Below are positions 11,962 to 23,775 of a DNA stretch of 64,000 bases, piece by piece. The notes under the pieces are model-generated. The model made no database searches. It had not been told where the DNA came from and saw nothing but the letters and a program-made list of their open reading frames with translations. Both the position numbers and the translations under genes were made by a program. Numbering within the stretch: the stretch's first letter is position 1; each line of letters opens with the position of its first letter. Origin of the DNA: Trichopria drosophilae (lineage: Eukaryota > Arthropoda > Insecta > Hymenoptera > Diapriidae); the NCBI GenBank assembly GCA_030407085.1, contig CM059585.1, positions 111,775,501 to 111,839,500 of the forward strand. Reading direction: 5' to 3'.

Positions 11962-12813
11962 TTAACCCATTAAGGACCAAATTACGCTATCTGCATGTTT
12001 CAACTTCCTTGCCATAAAATATTGCAAAGATGGACAAAAAATTGAAAAGAAACTTGTCGACTCTTATTATTCCGCAGTTATAATTGATGAAGAAATAAAA
12101 TTCGCAATACTATAGGCTATTTTTTTCAGATTTTTTTTAATTTCAAATTTTCACAATTTTAAATTGTACTTAGAAGATACTACATAAGATTTTGATTTTT
12201 TTTTGCATTTTTTGTCAAAATTTAGAATTTATTTATCTGAGGACTATATAGTATTTAGAGATGAAATAAATATTCAAAAAAACTCCGACTTCACGTTACA
12301 ATTAAAATTTATTTAGACAATTTTCTATTTTAACAATGTAACAATAATAAATTTTTCCGTGTATTTGATTGACGACAAATTTACTACCGGACGTTTTCCG
12401 GTCGCTGATTCGGAATTTGTGATCAGAATTTTGAAATTCAAAATAGATTTGTATTCGGTGACCAGATACAAATACTATATAAATATATTTATATTATTTG
12501 TAAATATTAACCATTCCTCCGATGAACAAATTTCGAACTGTGCATAAGAATGCCATCAAATAAATTGCTGCTTTGGATATTCTATGTCAAAATAAGCAAA
12601 ATATTATTTTATAGCTTTTAAGTACATTTTGTGCACTTTTTATGCATTTTCTCCTTACTAAAAATCCCGTTCTCATATAGAAAATTTAGAATTAAAAAAA
12701 AACACAAAATTAATATATATTCGCCAATAATAAAGACAATTTTAATCACACCATTCGAAAGAGCATCCTCGAAAATTACAGTCCACAAGATTTTTTTCAA
12801 TTTTTTGGGTTAA
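11962..12813. mobile_element. Possible TTAA-flanked element (TTAACCC...GGGTTAA)
   Basis: The left end TTAACCCATTAAGGACCAAA and the right end TTTTTTGGGTTAA are inverted and include TTAA, as in piggyBac-type elements. The left end matches other TTAACC ends at 17178, 30288, 42808 and 44169. There is no transposase. The ORFs inside are short and featureless. The pairing of these two ends is an inference. Confidence 0.4.
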
Positions 12814-13816
12814 ACAGATAAAAGTTTTATTTCATCCAAATTTAATTTAGATAAAAACGAGCAGTTAAGAAAATAGTTTCATACCATTTACTTGAATGTA
12901 TTCAAATATTTATTCCGTGGCGGTTTGGCGTTCTATTCTTGTGTTGTAAAAATTAGATGAAAAATGTCACTGAAAATTAAAAAACAATCCAAATTCATTG
13001 AACATAATAACAGCAGTTTCAGAATGGCTTGAAAGAAATAAAATAACCCACATTTAAAAAATTAATAATATTCTTTTCAAACATGTTTATTTTATTATTT
13101 ACCAATATATCTATTTTTTACAGAAAAGTATCATAAGTGCATAAAATAATATTGAATTTTCGAATGTTTAAAATTTTAAATCTATTTCCAAATTACTAAA
13201 GTACATTACTATTATTTAACACGGATTTTTTAAATTGAACTAACTTGGTTCATTGTTTTCAACCTGTTTTATTGCAATGGAATTAATTTACAATTCTGGT
13301 AGTACTGAACTTTACTAATACTTCAATTATATTAATTTCATCTAATCATTGGAATATACTTTTTATTCAATATTTATAAATAGTATTTAATTTCATTTGA
13401 TTAATAAGTTTATCATATTATGTATAATCTGACAATTAAAATGGCACAACTCATTTCCTAATCTTTGAAGTATACATTTTTCTTTACGCGGAACTTCAGA
13501 CTTCGAAAATTCAAAATGGCTGATTTTTATCGTTATTTTTTTTATCATTATCAAAAAATAAAAACAATAAGGACAAAAAATATTTAATTATTTACATTCT
13601 TATTTTGACAAAACAGAGATCCAAAAATTTGCAACAAAATCAAATTTTAAGTACTTAAAAAATTTGTGAAATTTAGAATTTGGAATTGGAAAGAGGTATT
13701 GGTCCAAAATTATCCAAATTCATGAAGACGTTTCATTTTTACACTTTTTTTTATAAAATTACAAGAAATCTTACTGTAATCGGTTCAGAAACAAGCGAGA
13801 ATTTTCAAAATATTGT
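12814..13816. other. AT-rich intergenic DNA
   Basis: No gene is visible. The phrase TTCAAAATGGCTG near 13510 belongs to a recurring AATGGCGG-type phrase seen in the TTAA-associated repeats elsewhere in the window. Confidence 0.5.
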
Positions 13817-13820
13817 AGGT

Positions 13821-15777
13821 GGGTAAGGCTTTCTGAAGTGGGCACTGAATTTACCAAGGTTCATAATTTTCGGAAAATAATGTACCAAAATAAAGTTCTA
13901 GTAGTAAGTAATAAGTCACTTGAATTTTATTGCAAAATATTAACTCGTTAATTTGTTATAAACAAATGAAGTTTTCCGAAGCTTTTCATTAAAAAATTTA
14001 TTACCCTGAAACCAATCGACCAAACTTCATGAATTTTTTTTTGTAAGTCAGTGACATGTTATACTACAATACCTTAGTATTTTTATTTTAAAAATATTGT
14101 GTTTGTTGATAAAAAAAATTATTTTTATAAACAAATTAAAATTTAAACAACTTCTAGGCCTCTATTATTAGTTTTAATAGTATGCATTTGTTTGATAATT
14201 ATCTGAAATTAAACTCGAGGAAAAAAAATTTGGGGTTCCAAAGTACTTTATTTACAGGAAACATTTTTGTTAGCGCTCGCGCTCCGGTTGAGGCTATAGT
14301 CCTGTGCTTGCATAGCTGAACGATTCAGATTTAACTGTGAAACTTATCAATACATTAAAAATATACTTATGCTACAGAGAAATATTGTCTAATTTATTAT
14401 TGTTTTTACATCACTCTCCAATTATTGTTAATAAACATAACACAACAACAACAAATTTTAGAATTTTTACTTTATTTTCATGATAGTCGATTTCTTATAA
14501 ACCAACAAAAATTTGCATGCATTATTTTAACTTTTCGTTTAAAAATTATGGCAATAACTTTTCTTACAACGTGTTCTCTCCGTGCATCGCGCTTTTTACT
14601 TGTTTCGACCTGCTTAATATCAAGTTTTAACATGCGAGGTTCCGTCATTTGTTTTTCTTTTTTCTACGGGTCTACAGTATATATTGCATCTATTGCGCTT
14701 TTATAAAGTCTTCAAAATGCCGTCTTCGAACCGGTGTTGTAATCCTCTGCAAAAAAAAAAAATCATTCGAATGTGATAAAAAATTTAGTGAAAGTGACCG
14801 CTGATTGGAATGAAAAATTCACTGAACTTATCGGCGAGTATGTGTGTTTTTCTTGTAAAAGGCGTTTGAACAAAGAGAATAATTACACAAAGAAGACTAA
14901 TTTAACAGTGAAAACAAACTCAGTTCCAGAAAATAATTCAACCTATCTTGACGAAGACTCTTCGGAAAATGTATGTGATGTCGAAGATGATGAAAATATT
15001 GATCCCACTTTCAATTGTGAATCTGTTGACAAATTATTGAAAATTGTCAAGATTAATCATTTGCTTGAACTTTTACGCTGCATGACAAATCTACTATTAT
15101 GAAAATAAAGTAAAAATTCTAATATTTATTGTTGTGTTATGTTTATTAATAATAATTGGAGAGTGATGTAAAAACATTAATAAATTAGACAATATTTTTC
15201 TGTAGCATAAGTATATTTTCAATGTATTGATAAGTTTCATAATTAAACCTGAAAACTTATTCTTCCGCCGCGTCGTTCAGCTATGCAAGCACAGGACTAT
15301 AGCGCTCAACCGGAGCGCGAGCGCTAACAAAAATGTTTCCTGTAAATAAAGTACTTTGGAACCCCACATTTTTTTTTCTCGAGTTTAATTTCAGATAATT
15401 ATCAAACAAATTCATACTATTAAAACTAATAATAGAGCCCTAAAAGTTGTTTGAATTTTAATTTGTTTATAAAAATAATTTTTTTTTATCAACAAACACA
15501 ATATTTTTCAAATAAAAATACTAAAGTATTTTAGTATAACATATCACTGACTTACAAAAAAAAATTCATTAACTTTGGTTGATTGGTTTCAGGGTAATAA
15601 ATTTTTTAATGAAAAGCTCCGGAAAACTTCATTTGTTTATAACAAATTAACGAGTTTATATTATGCAATAAAATTCACGTGACTTATTACTTACTACTAG
15701 AAGTTTATTTTGGTACATTATTTTCCAAAAATTATGAACCTTGGTAAATTCAGTGCCCACTTCAGAAAGCCTTACCC
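13821..15777. mobile_element. Foldback DNA transposon with ~640-bp arms and 4-bp target duplication
   Basis: The ends are GGGTAAGGCTTTCTGAAGTG and its reverse complement, directly flanked on both sides by AGGT (13817-13820 and 15778-15781), a 4-bp target duplication. The arms (13821-about 14452 and about 15122-15777) are near-identical apart from scattered changes and include a GC-rich block with GCGCTCGCGCTCCGG. The loop between them carries a short gene (14717-15102). Four-base duplications are known for Sola and Chapaev-type transposons, among others; I cannot assign the family. Confidence 0.8.
14717..15102 (+). pseudogene. Short cysteine-motif ORF carried by the foldback element
   Basis: From ATG 14717 the frame reads MPSSNRCCNPLQ and enters a run of 12 A (about 14750-14762). 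Continuing in the next frame from about 14763 gives a coherent downstream part with VTADWNEKFTELIGEYV, then CFSCKRRLN, an acidic middle (YLDEDSSENVCDVEDDEN) and a leucine-rich end. CC...CxxC suggests a small zinc-binding module. Either the A-run is a sequencing or slippage error or the gene is frameshifted. Length in total is about 125 aa, far too short for a transposase. It may be the leftover N-terminal region of a larger transposon protein; I do not recognise a named family. AATAAA overlaps the end of the ORF. Confidence 0.5.
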
Positions 15778-15781
15778 AGGT

Positions 15782-16628
15782 AACAACGCAAACTATTTTA
15801 GTTCTTCAATTAAGTATTATCTAAATAAGTACAAAGCAGTGCTTTTTAAAGATAAAATTACAAATTCTGTTTTATATGTAGGTGCATCATGACCTTATTA
15901 TCGGACACATGTTTCTTTTGTTTCATAAATAGGTACTTTTTGGCGTTATGTAGTTATTACCAAAAAATTGGTAAAAATGGTTATAAAATACGTTAAATTC
16001 ACGAATATGCTTTCAAATGTCTAAGGCTTATCATTTATGAACCGGATTTTTTCAATATTTGTTTTTACGCAATAAATAGGCTCGGAAAAATTGAAATCTG
16101 ATATACTTAAAAGTTAAGGACACTTGTTTTACCAACTTTTGCCAACTCTTGGAAAACCCTTCGTAAATAATATTGTTTCAGAAATAACCCATGTTTCATA
16201 ACAGGTAAATTTGTATTGTTTAATTTTTTAGTCAAAATTAGAGTGTAAACAGCCAAAAAAGTTATTAGTGAGGGTCGATATTAATATGTTTTTTGAATAG
16301 AAAATTTCGATTTTAATACATAGAAAATTACATTACATTTGCATTAAGAGGTTATGTTTTGTTTGGAAAATAATTTGTACTTTGTTGACTTTGTTGTTGC
16401 CTTTGAAAATGTGCTTTTATTAAAATATTTTTCATGACTTCAAATAGTATACACATATTCAGGTCTAGATATTAATTTTTGAATACAAATGGATTTATCT
16501 GTATAAAATATGGTTAGACCATTAGTAGATTCATTCTGCCTACGTAATAACTTTTAAACATCGTCGTAATTTATTCAAAACAATCCAATTTCTATAAATC
16601 CTTCGTTCACGAGGTTTTTAGGGTTATT
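15782..16628. other. AT-rich intergenic DNA
   Basis: No gene or repeat terminus could be identified. Confidence 0.5.
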
Positions 16629-16851
16629 CACTCAAAAAATAAATAGTTAAAATAACCAGAAAAGATGATTAAATAGACCCTTGCTATATTTTCTTGTTAA
16701 AGTAACCAAAATGCTGGTTGGTTTAACCAGAAATATTATTGTTTTCACTAGCAATATTGTTAAAACAATTATTTTTCTAATTAAACTACCCAGATTTGTG
16801 GTCATTACGACCAGAATACGATCGTATTTAACTAGAACATATTTTTGAGTG
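16629..16851. mobile_element. Small CACTA-type MITE
   Basis: The termini CACTCAAAAAATA and TATTTTTGAGTG are inverted repeats with the CACT start characteristic of CACTA elements. The 223-bp interior has repeated AACCAGAAa-type phrases in both orientations and no ORF. No clear target duplication is visible. Confidence 0.6.
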
Positions 16852-17782
16852 TACTAAGGAGAATCTTTTTTTTATTTCAATCGAACTGGTCCAATGCAAA
16901 CCATATAATTTTCTTATTCAAACTAAGTATAACGGGCCTTTAAAAATTAATTTCAATATATCCAAACAAATCTTGTGTCCAAAATGGCACATTAGTAAAC
17001 ATTCATTTTCTTTTAATCGAGTATGAGAAAAATGTATTGAGAAAAATGTTCAGAATCTCTCGAAAAATACGTCTGAATTATTCAATTTTTCAATTATTTA
17101 GATTTTGCAGTTTTTTGAAAAAATTAAGACGTATTTTTGAGTGATTCTGAACGTTTTTAAATGTATGACATTTCCTCTTAACCCATTAGGTCCCAAAAAG
17201 GCAAAATTTGTATCTTACGTTTGAGTTCAGGAAACTTTGGGAAAAAGTAAGAAAATCTTTTAGAAAATACCCAAACATACTATTTTTGGGTACGTTCTAT
17301 ACGATAGAATGGTTTAAAATTTTCAAAAATATAATTTTCAATTGATTAACAATTTAACAGAAAAACGATTTTTTTATGAAACATTTTTATTCAAACAAAA
17401 ATTTGAGTGGAAAGGAAATTTGTTTACAGTCGCAAATATGAACAAACTTCATAAAATATATAAACTTTTCAACCAGCTTCAGTATTTTATCGTACGATTT
17501 TTTTATCAAAATGGCGGCCAAAAAACTGTAGCTAAAAATATCAAACTTATATAATATCATTTTACTACTGTTTTTGACGTTTTTTTTTTCATTGCAATCG
17601 TTTAAATTATTCAAGTATTTCAGTAACAATGCAATTAAGTTTAAAAATGGTTAAATATGAAAAATAATGTTTTTAAAGTTTTAAAAAGTCGTTTTTTACG
17701 GTTTCTCGTTATTATTTCAACAGAAACTAATGCAATAACCTAAATATCGTTGATTTTTGAAATACTGATTGATGATCTGCTA

Positions 17783-18760
17783 CACTCAGAAAAAAAATTC
17801 ATCGATCCAATGAAATTTTTATTGAACCAATGAAATAAAGTCATTCTATAGCCACCATGAAGTAAAAGCATAGAATTGAAGAAATATTCATCAATTCAAT
17901 GTTATAAAACTATGAAACTAATAAACTGCGCACTTTCATTCAAAGAAAATTGTATACATCCAATGCAATGTTCTTGCAATCAATGGAATACTTCAAAAGA
18001 TCTGTAAAATGCGAAATTGATATTATGAGCTGTTAATCGTATAGAATAAGAGGGTTTTGAAGGAAACAAATATTCCGTTGTAGCAATGAAAATTTTCTTC
18101 CAGTTGATTAAATTTTCTTTGCTACCATTAAATTTCGATTGATTCGATGTAAACAATTTATTAGCGCTACGAATGATGCATTATAGGGATAAAGAGTATT
18201 TGGAACGAAATATATATTTCATTATGGCGATAAAAATGTTTTTCTAGTTAATGGAATTTTCTTAGGTACCATAAAATTTTGATTGATCCAATGAAAAAAA
18301 TTCATTCGGACTATGAACAATGCATTGTACGGAAAAAGAGAGTTTGGAAAGAAAAATATATTTCCTTGTAACCATGAAAATTTTCACCCAGTTGATGAAA
18401 TTTTCTTTGGTAACACTGAATTTTGATTAACATAATTAAAAGATTTCATTAAAGCCAGGAACGATGTAACATAAGGAAGAGGAATTATTTGAAAGGAAAG
18501 AAATACTTTGTTGTAACCATGAAAATTTTCATTCAGTCGATGAAATTTTCTTTGGTACAATAAAATTTTTATTGACTCGATGAAAAAATTCATTCGTGCT
18601 ATGATCGATGCATTGTAAGGAAGAAGAGAATTTGGAACGAAATAAAATTTCATTGTGACGATGAAAATTTTCTTCGAGTTTATAACATTTTCTTTGTTAC
18701 CATTAAATTTCGATTGAGTCAATGAAAAAAAATCATTAGTGCTATTTACGGTATATCACA
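17783..18760. repeat. Left subterminal tandem repeats of the large CACTA element
   Basis: About five imperfect copies of a roughly 120-bp unit carry phrases such as TGAAATTTTCTTTGGTACC, GATTGATCCAATGAAAAAA, TGCATTGTAaGGAAgaag and TGAAAATTTTCTTCCAGTTG. CACTA elements typically carry such arrays as transposase-binding sites. Short ORFs here are repeat artefacts. Confidence 0.75.
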
Positions 18761-18896
18761 GAAAATGAGAATGAATAAAAATAAATTCTCATACTGAAAA
18801 GCAAATTTCCCAGTGTTGATTTCGTGTTGTGGCCAATCGCGGATTTTTTATTTTAATCTGAAACTGTCAATGGAATGCAACTTATATATTTATATA

Positions 18897-19641
18897 CAGG
18901 GTCATCGAAAAGTATCGGACCCCCCTAATATCTTCAGTTAGAATGCACTTAGGAGAAAATGTCCAATAGCAAAGTTGTATGGTTTCAAGCGGGGAGTAAG
19001 ATGATGACCTTGACTTTGACCTTGACCATGTCCTTCAAGGTCATTTCAAGGTCAATCTTATTTTTTTAAATAGAACCTCCTACATTTTATTGCATATTCT
19101 TATAGCTTATCTCGAGAGCTTTCCAAAACACTATAATAAAATATTTTTTTATTAAGTACTTTTTGAGTTATAAAGGTTTGAAGTTAACAATTTTTTGACA
19201 CAAAATGTAGAATATCTTGTAAAATATTATTTAGTTTTCAGTAATCATAACCTTAATACTTTTGTGCGCGGAATAATGAGACCAATTAATTGGTTTAAAG
19301 AAAATACATTAATCGGATCCCCCTAATATTTTCAGTAAGAATGCTTAACTTGTTAACTTCAAACCTTTATAACTCAAAAAGTACTTAATAAAAAAATATT
19401 TTATTATAGTGTTTTGGAAAGCTCTCGAGATAAGCTATAAGAATATACAATAAAATGTAGGGGGTTCTATTTAAAAAAATAAGATTGACCTTGAAATGAC
19501 CTTGAAGGACATGGTCAAGGTCAAAGTCAAGGTCATCATCTTACTCCCCGCTTGAAACCATACAACTTTGCTATTGGACATTTTCTCCTAAGTGCATTCT
19601 AACTGAAGATTAGGGGGGTCCGATACTTTTCGATGACCCTG
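18897..19641. mobile_element. Mariner-type palindromic MITE, family B copy 1
   Basis: The ends CAGGGTCATCGAAAAGTATC and the reverse complement are flanked by TA. The arms are about 310 bp and nearly perfect, with a short loop of about 120 bp. There is no ORF. Each arm holds four exact TCAAGGTCA/TGACCTTGA sites. A second copy lies at 62230-62985. The start and the internal architecture resemble those of the 3.3-kb mariner at 2111, so the families are probably related. Confidence 0.85.
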
Positions 19642-20299
19642 TATATATTTTATATGTATATATGTATATTTATTACTAGGGATTCGTGATTTTATTATAG
19701 AAACATGAGAAAGGCAGGAAGAAGTGAGTATGTCTTAGCATTTCGGTTTGCTTTATTGTTCACGCCGCTAACCTAACATATACTACAAAAGTCAGTCGCT
19801 ATACGCTATGAAAATTTCGCACGCCATAAACGCAGTTATTCGTAATCTCGCAGGCATTTGATAAAATTTGGAACTTGTATATATGCTTCCGAAAACAGAG
19901 CGTACTGCTTGCGCATTCAAAGATCTTCATCCATAGCCACCTAGCGATAAAATACCGATCTCCAAAGCGGCAAAATGAAAAAGCGGCGCGAAAATTTAAA
20001 ATATGCTCGTATTATATGAGTGGACATTTGATATATATGACTGTCGTGTCACTGCAGTCTCTTAACTATTCAGTAAATACAATATATTTTTACTTACTTA
20101 ATCTATATTTTAGTACCACAATTATAAATTGTATATTAAAAAAATGTTTAATATAAAACCATAATTCCAAAAATAAAATGTTTAGAATTCTGTTACCTAA
20201 AAAATGTGCAAAAGTGGGGAATTTTTATATATTATATTTCTTATTTTTCTTTAATTTTCAACAGAATATTATATATATTAATTTATATTTATATATAAT
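19642..20299. other. AT-rich DNA inside the large CACTA element
   Basis: I see no gene here; the short ORFs have no recognisable motif. Confidence 0.45.
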
Positions 20300-20540
20300 T
20301 TATAACTTTTTATTTGGGCCAGGCCTGGCAAATTGATCTCATAGGCATTTCTCCCGATCGTCGTCCCAGCGTCGGCCCAATATTGGGCCCGAGCATCGGA
20401 CCATGTCTGGCAAAGTGATGGTGCCAAATCTCGGCCCAGCGATGGAAACATTCGGGACCAAACATCGGTCCAAGCCTAGCAAATTTATTTCAAACAGAAT
20501 ATTGCCGATCGAATATCGACCGTATCGAAAACGATGCAAG
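20300..20540. repeat. GGCC-rich dispersed repeat, partial copy
   Basis: Short phrases like CGGCCCAATATTGGGCCCGA, ATCGGACCATG and CTCGGCCCAGCGATGG recur roughly every 20 bases. The same texture fills 23040-23440 and 26961-27796. The ends of this copy were not found. It looks non-coding. Confidence 0.55.
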
Positions 20541-20619
20541 ATAGAGCAAAAATTTACTAAACCTTTTTGGTAGAGGAGGAAATTTCCTACAAAAAAGTCC
20601 GGGAGAGCTCTAGTCTAAA

Positions 20620-21060
20620 AAGTATAACTTAGGCGGGAGCAAGCCTCGATGAAAGGATCGTAGTTTTGCTGTCTCATCCGTGAGCGTTTTCAGTATGAGG
20701 CTGTGACTTTCTTAGATTGATATCTCGCGGCACAAGGTGCAGAAGCAGCCCCGAAATCTTAGTACAGTGGCGAAGGATTCCCTGCAATTACATACTTGCA
20801 AAGTTCTCTCCGTGTACGAGCCCTCCGATCTCTGGAGACTCGGCCCATAGCCAGCGGTGTCGTTCGAATCCCCAGGGAAACCCAGCAGTTAAGTTCCGGC
20901 CGTATCCGCTAGGAACGCGTCGCCGAACCGCATATGAAGTAGCGCCCGCGTTCCTTGAAATGTGGGCACCGACGCGGCAACTCCGGCCGGAAGACGATCT
21001 CGCCACTTTTACCCTTTTTGTGTCGGGGGGGGACATTCCTCCCATGGTGGAAAGAATATA
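20620..21060 (+). other. GC-richer segment of unknown nature
   Basis: This block is clearly richer in G and C than its neighbours. It contains TAGTACAGTGG (about 20760) and GTTCGAATCCCC (about 20868), which resemble Pol III A and B boxes but are about 105 bp apart. It ends with CATGGTGGAAAGAATATA (21043-21060), the reverse complement of a motif repeated near 22750 and 22870. Both strands are open over part of it, but neither product is recognisable. Confidence 0.35.
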
Positions 21061-21371
21061 TCAATACACCATAGTACTGAAAATGTTGTCGAACCCGGCC
21101 TACCCTATCTTATGCCCCTATGAACTGAAATTTCAGTCCAATAATTTTAGAGTGTACAGAAAATGCTTTCCATCGTTCTTTTTATCGTATAAAAATTAAT
21201 GTTAAGTAGATGATACCGATATGCCCACAAAGTGTAAGTTGTAGAGCTATTATCATAATTTTGTTTCTCTAGCCAAAATTACGAAATCGAACCATTAGGT
21301 AGAACCTTATTTGTAAAGAGGAATAAATAAAGTGATGATGAACATTGAAATTTGAGTTCTAAAGTCCTTAC

Positions 21372-21571
21372 CAAAATGATGACGATCCATCCTCATTGCC
21401 TTCTCCGGAATATATAAGCTTCTGCTTTGTTAGTGGTATATCCAACAGTTCTGTCGGTATCGATCCCATTTTTAACCTCTTTACAGCTTTAGGGGCAACA
21501 TTACGAGAACGGGGTTTTGTCATTTCATACTCCATGCAATCTTCTCGGAAATGCAATTCACATATCCTTTC
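21372..21571 (-). CDS. THAP-domain exon (C-terminal half of the zinc finger)
   Basis: The exon is bounded by a splice acceptor (ACATTTCAG, exon from 21571) and a donor (TTTTG then GTAAGG after 21372). It encodes RICELHFREDCMEYEM followed by a basic stretch (KPRSRNVAPKAVKRLKMG) and SIPTELLDIP. CxxHF is the second metal-binding half of a THAP C2CH zinc finger, a DNA-binding module of transcription factors and P-element-type transposases. The exon begins in codon position 2. No exon supplying the first cysteines could be joined to it in phase: the THAP exon at 23596-23775 already has a full C2CH and ends in a different phase. It may be a gene fragment carried in the CACTA element. Confidence 0.6.
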
Positions 21572-22741
21572 TGAAATGTATGTTCTCAGTTTAATATATG
21601 TAGTATACATTAATACAAGAAAGCCACATAATCAGTCTCTATTTTTTTTAAATCTCCATTCCCACTGTAAAACTTATTGTTTGTTGTATGATATGCTTTC
21701 ATTACTTGTAATTTATATTTTTTTTTACAACTATCATATATTTTCGCCTCCAACTGCATGTAAGAAAGAAAAATAAAATTACACTGACTATTAAACATTT
21801 TAAACAAATGTTAAATTCCAACAAATTTTACAGACACTAAATTAATACGCTTTTCTTGTTCATGTGTATTTAATTTTTTCTTATTAAACTTTTTACATTT
21901 GGTTCATATATTAAATATTACTTTATCCGTTCAGATGGTAAAATTACAGTTTAATTTTTTATCGTAAAACCAACGTATAACGTAGTAATTTTACAGCGCG
22001 CTGTAATTTCCTTATGCATAATGTTGTGAATGTGCATAACCTTGTAAAATTCATTAAGATCAAGTGGTAAAAACCCCACGTTTGACGTAGTAATATTACA
22101 AACTTTTTGACTAGGGAAATTACAGTGCAATTATAAAATTCATTATGATTTTTTACAGTATATGAAAGACAATAATGCTCTGAGCGATTTGTAATTTATA
22201 AGTGTAATATTCATATACAAGTTACATTTGAGTATTCGAGTATTGAATTCAGCATAACTAGCACTTGTAGGAGTTGTAAGTTCTTTTCTTTTTTTTTTTT
22301 TAATTTATGTGATTTTATGTAACTATAAAGCTGGAAGAATGAAGCAACTCCATTATTTGTTCCGGTTCGCATGAAAGCATATAGGTTAGAAAAATGTATA
22401 TTTACCATGAGTGATTGTTAAGTTTCGGTCTCTTTTGCAAGCTTCCACCCATTTCAAGCGTAGATTCACATCTTGTGGAAAGGAGAAGTATTTAACATTT
22501 CTATTAAATACGTAGGTCGTCCGACTTTTGCAGTTTTTCACGAAGCAAGCCGGCATTTCTCAAGAAATCAATTCGGTTGAGTTGCTTCGTATAAAACACA
22601 ACACGCACTTCACTACTTCCTTTTTTACAACTTTCCGATTAACCTTTAGTCCTTCAAACGACTTCAGTTACTTGTTTATATTTATCCTATTTATCGTATG
22701 TTTTGAAGCACGCTCCAAAAGGCGGAGAGCGTCGGCCATGG

Positions 22742-22878
22742 TTATATTCTTTCCACCATGGCGTCGGCCATATGCAATTCTGCTGTTTGGGAAAACGCTG
22801 ATTGGTCCAATGATTTTGTTCGATGCTGGGCTACTGCGCACCCACCAACCTGGTTCACCTTATATTCTTTCCACCATG
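22742..22878 (+). repeat. Direct pair of a 19-bp motif, TTATATTCTTTCCACCATG
   Basis: The motif occurs at 22742-22760 and 22860-22878 (118 bp apart). The reverse complement of its last 18 bases is at 21043-21060. Around the first copy GCGTCGGCCAT is itself repeated on both sides. The interval holds a TTGGTCCAATGA phrase and is GC-richer than its surroundings. Confidence 0.6.
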
Positions 22879-23039
22879 ATTCCTCCGACTACGAACTAAC
22901 TCGTCGTGATAAACGACGAATTAGAAATTAATATTTTTATTTACATTAATACGATGGAACTAGTACGACGTTTTACGAACTTACTAATCCAACTCGTTGG
23001 AGCTCCAAATTTGGCCTCGCCCAGGGGCTTACAACATCA

Positions 23040-23440
23040 GAAGACTCGTCAATAAGCAGGGATATATGCATATATCCATCGATGGATATATACACCTTCA
23101 AGGTTTTTTCCAATAACAATAAATTCGTTTCAACGTTTGTTTTTCTTTTTTTATCGTGCTGCTGCGACGTTGCAAAGACAAATTTAGCTGTAACAGGCTC
23201 TGTGCCATCGCCGACAATCAACGCCGCGCCAATACTGGCTTTGATGTCCGGGCCAGCGCAGGCTGTCGATGCTGTGACAGTGCTGGCAGCCACTAATGGT
23301 CCAATACCGGTTGCCGAGTCTAGGACGTAGTGTTGCGCCAAGATTCATGCCAGTGTTGGCCCAATGTCGCAGCCGAGCCTCGGCAGCGTCGTTACCAGGA
23401 CTGGACCAGGGCTGGGCCGTTACAAATTTCGCACATGGGT
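23040..23440. repeat. GGCC-rich repeat, copy ending in the ACCCATGTGCGAA terminus
   Basis: The right end reads TTCGCACATGGGT (ends 23440), identical to the right terminus of the complete element 26961-27796. The interior has the same GGCCxA texture. The left terminus is missing. Open frames exist on both strands but reflect composition. Confidence 0.6.
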
Positions 23441-23595
23441 ATATGTTTAAGACAATATGGTGTAAATCATGGAAAATGTCTAGTAGAAATCCTGTCCTTA
23501 CCCACTTTCTCTAAGGCAATTTTTCTGTTTTAAAGTGAGAGGTATGTACTAGTTAGAAAATACACACAAAAAATAGACATACGTGCTAAACTTAC

Positions 23596-23775
23596 GTTGA
23601 AATGATCTTCGCAACAATAATATGTTGTTTTTTCATTCATGTCAGTACGTTTAGCCATCTGAAACCATGCTCTTCGGCGATTGACATCCCTTGGGACACG
23701 AATGAATATTTTGTCGGGCGAATTTTTGGTTGTGTTTTTGCACAATGGCACAAAGCAACATTTATATGTGCTCAT
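23596..23775 (-). CDS. THAP-domain first exon
   Basis: From ATG 23775, exactly 60 codons lead to a strong donor (AAC then GTAAGT at 23595). The product MSTYKCCFVPLCKN...KIFIRVPRDV...AWFQMAKR...YYCCEDHFN has a complete C2CH THAP zinc finger: Cys7, Cys12, then CxxH at the end, with the conserved Trp in between. THAP proteins bind DNA in the nucleus; many insect copies belong to transposon-derived genes. The next exon should begin in phase 0 at a lower coordinate; I could not identify it. It lies inside the large CACTA element, so it may be a captured fragment or part of a host gene into which elements inserted. Confidence 0.75.

Noticed and set aside
20760..20880. tRNA or tRNA-derived SINE (A-box-like TAGTACAGTGG and B-box-like GTTCGAATCC)
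   Set aside because: The boxes are about 105 bp apart, and no cloverleaf or poly(T) stop could be formed.
21372..23775. Joining the two THAP exons into one gene
   Set aside because: Intron phases do not match and both exons contain the CxxH half of the finger.
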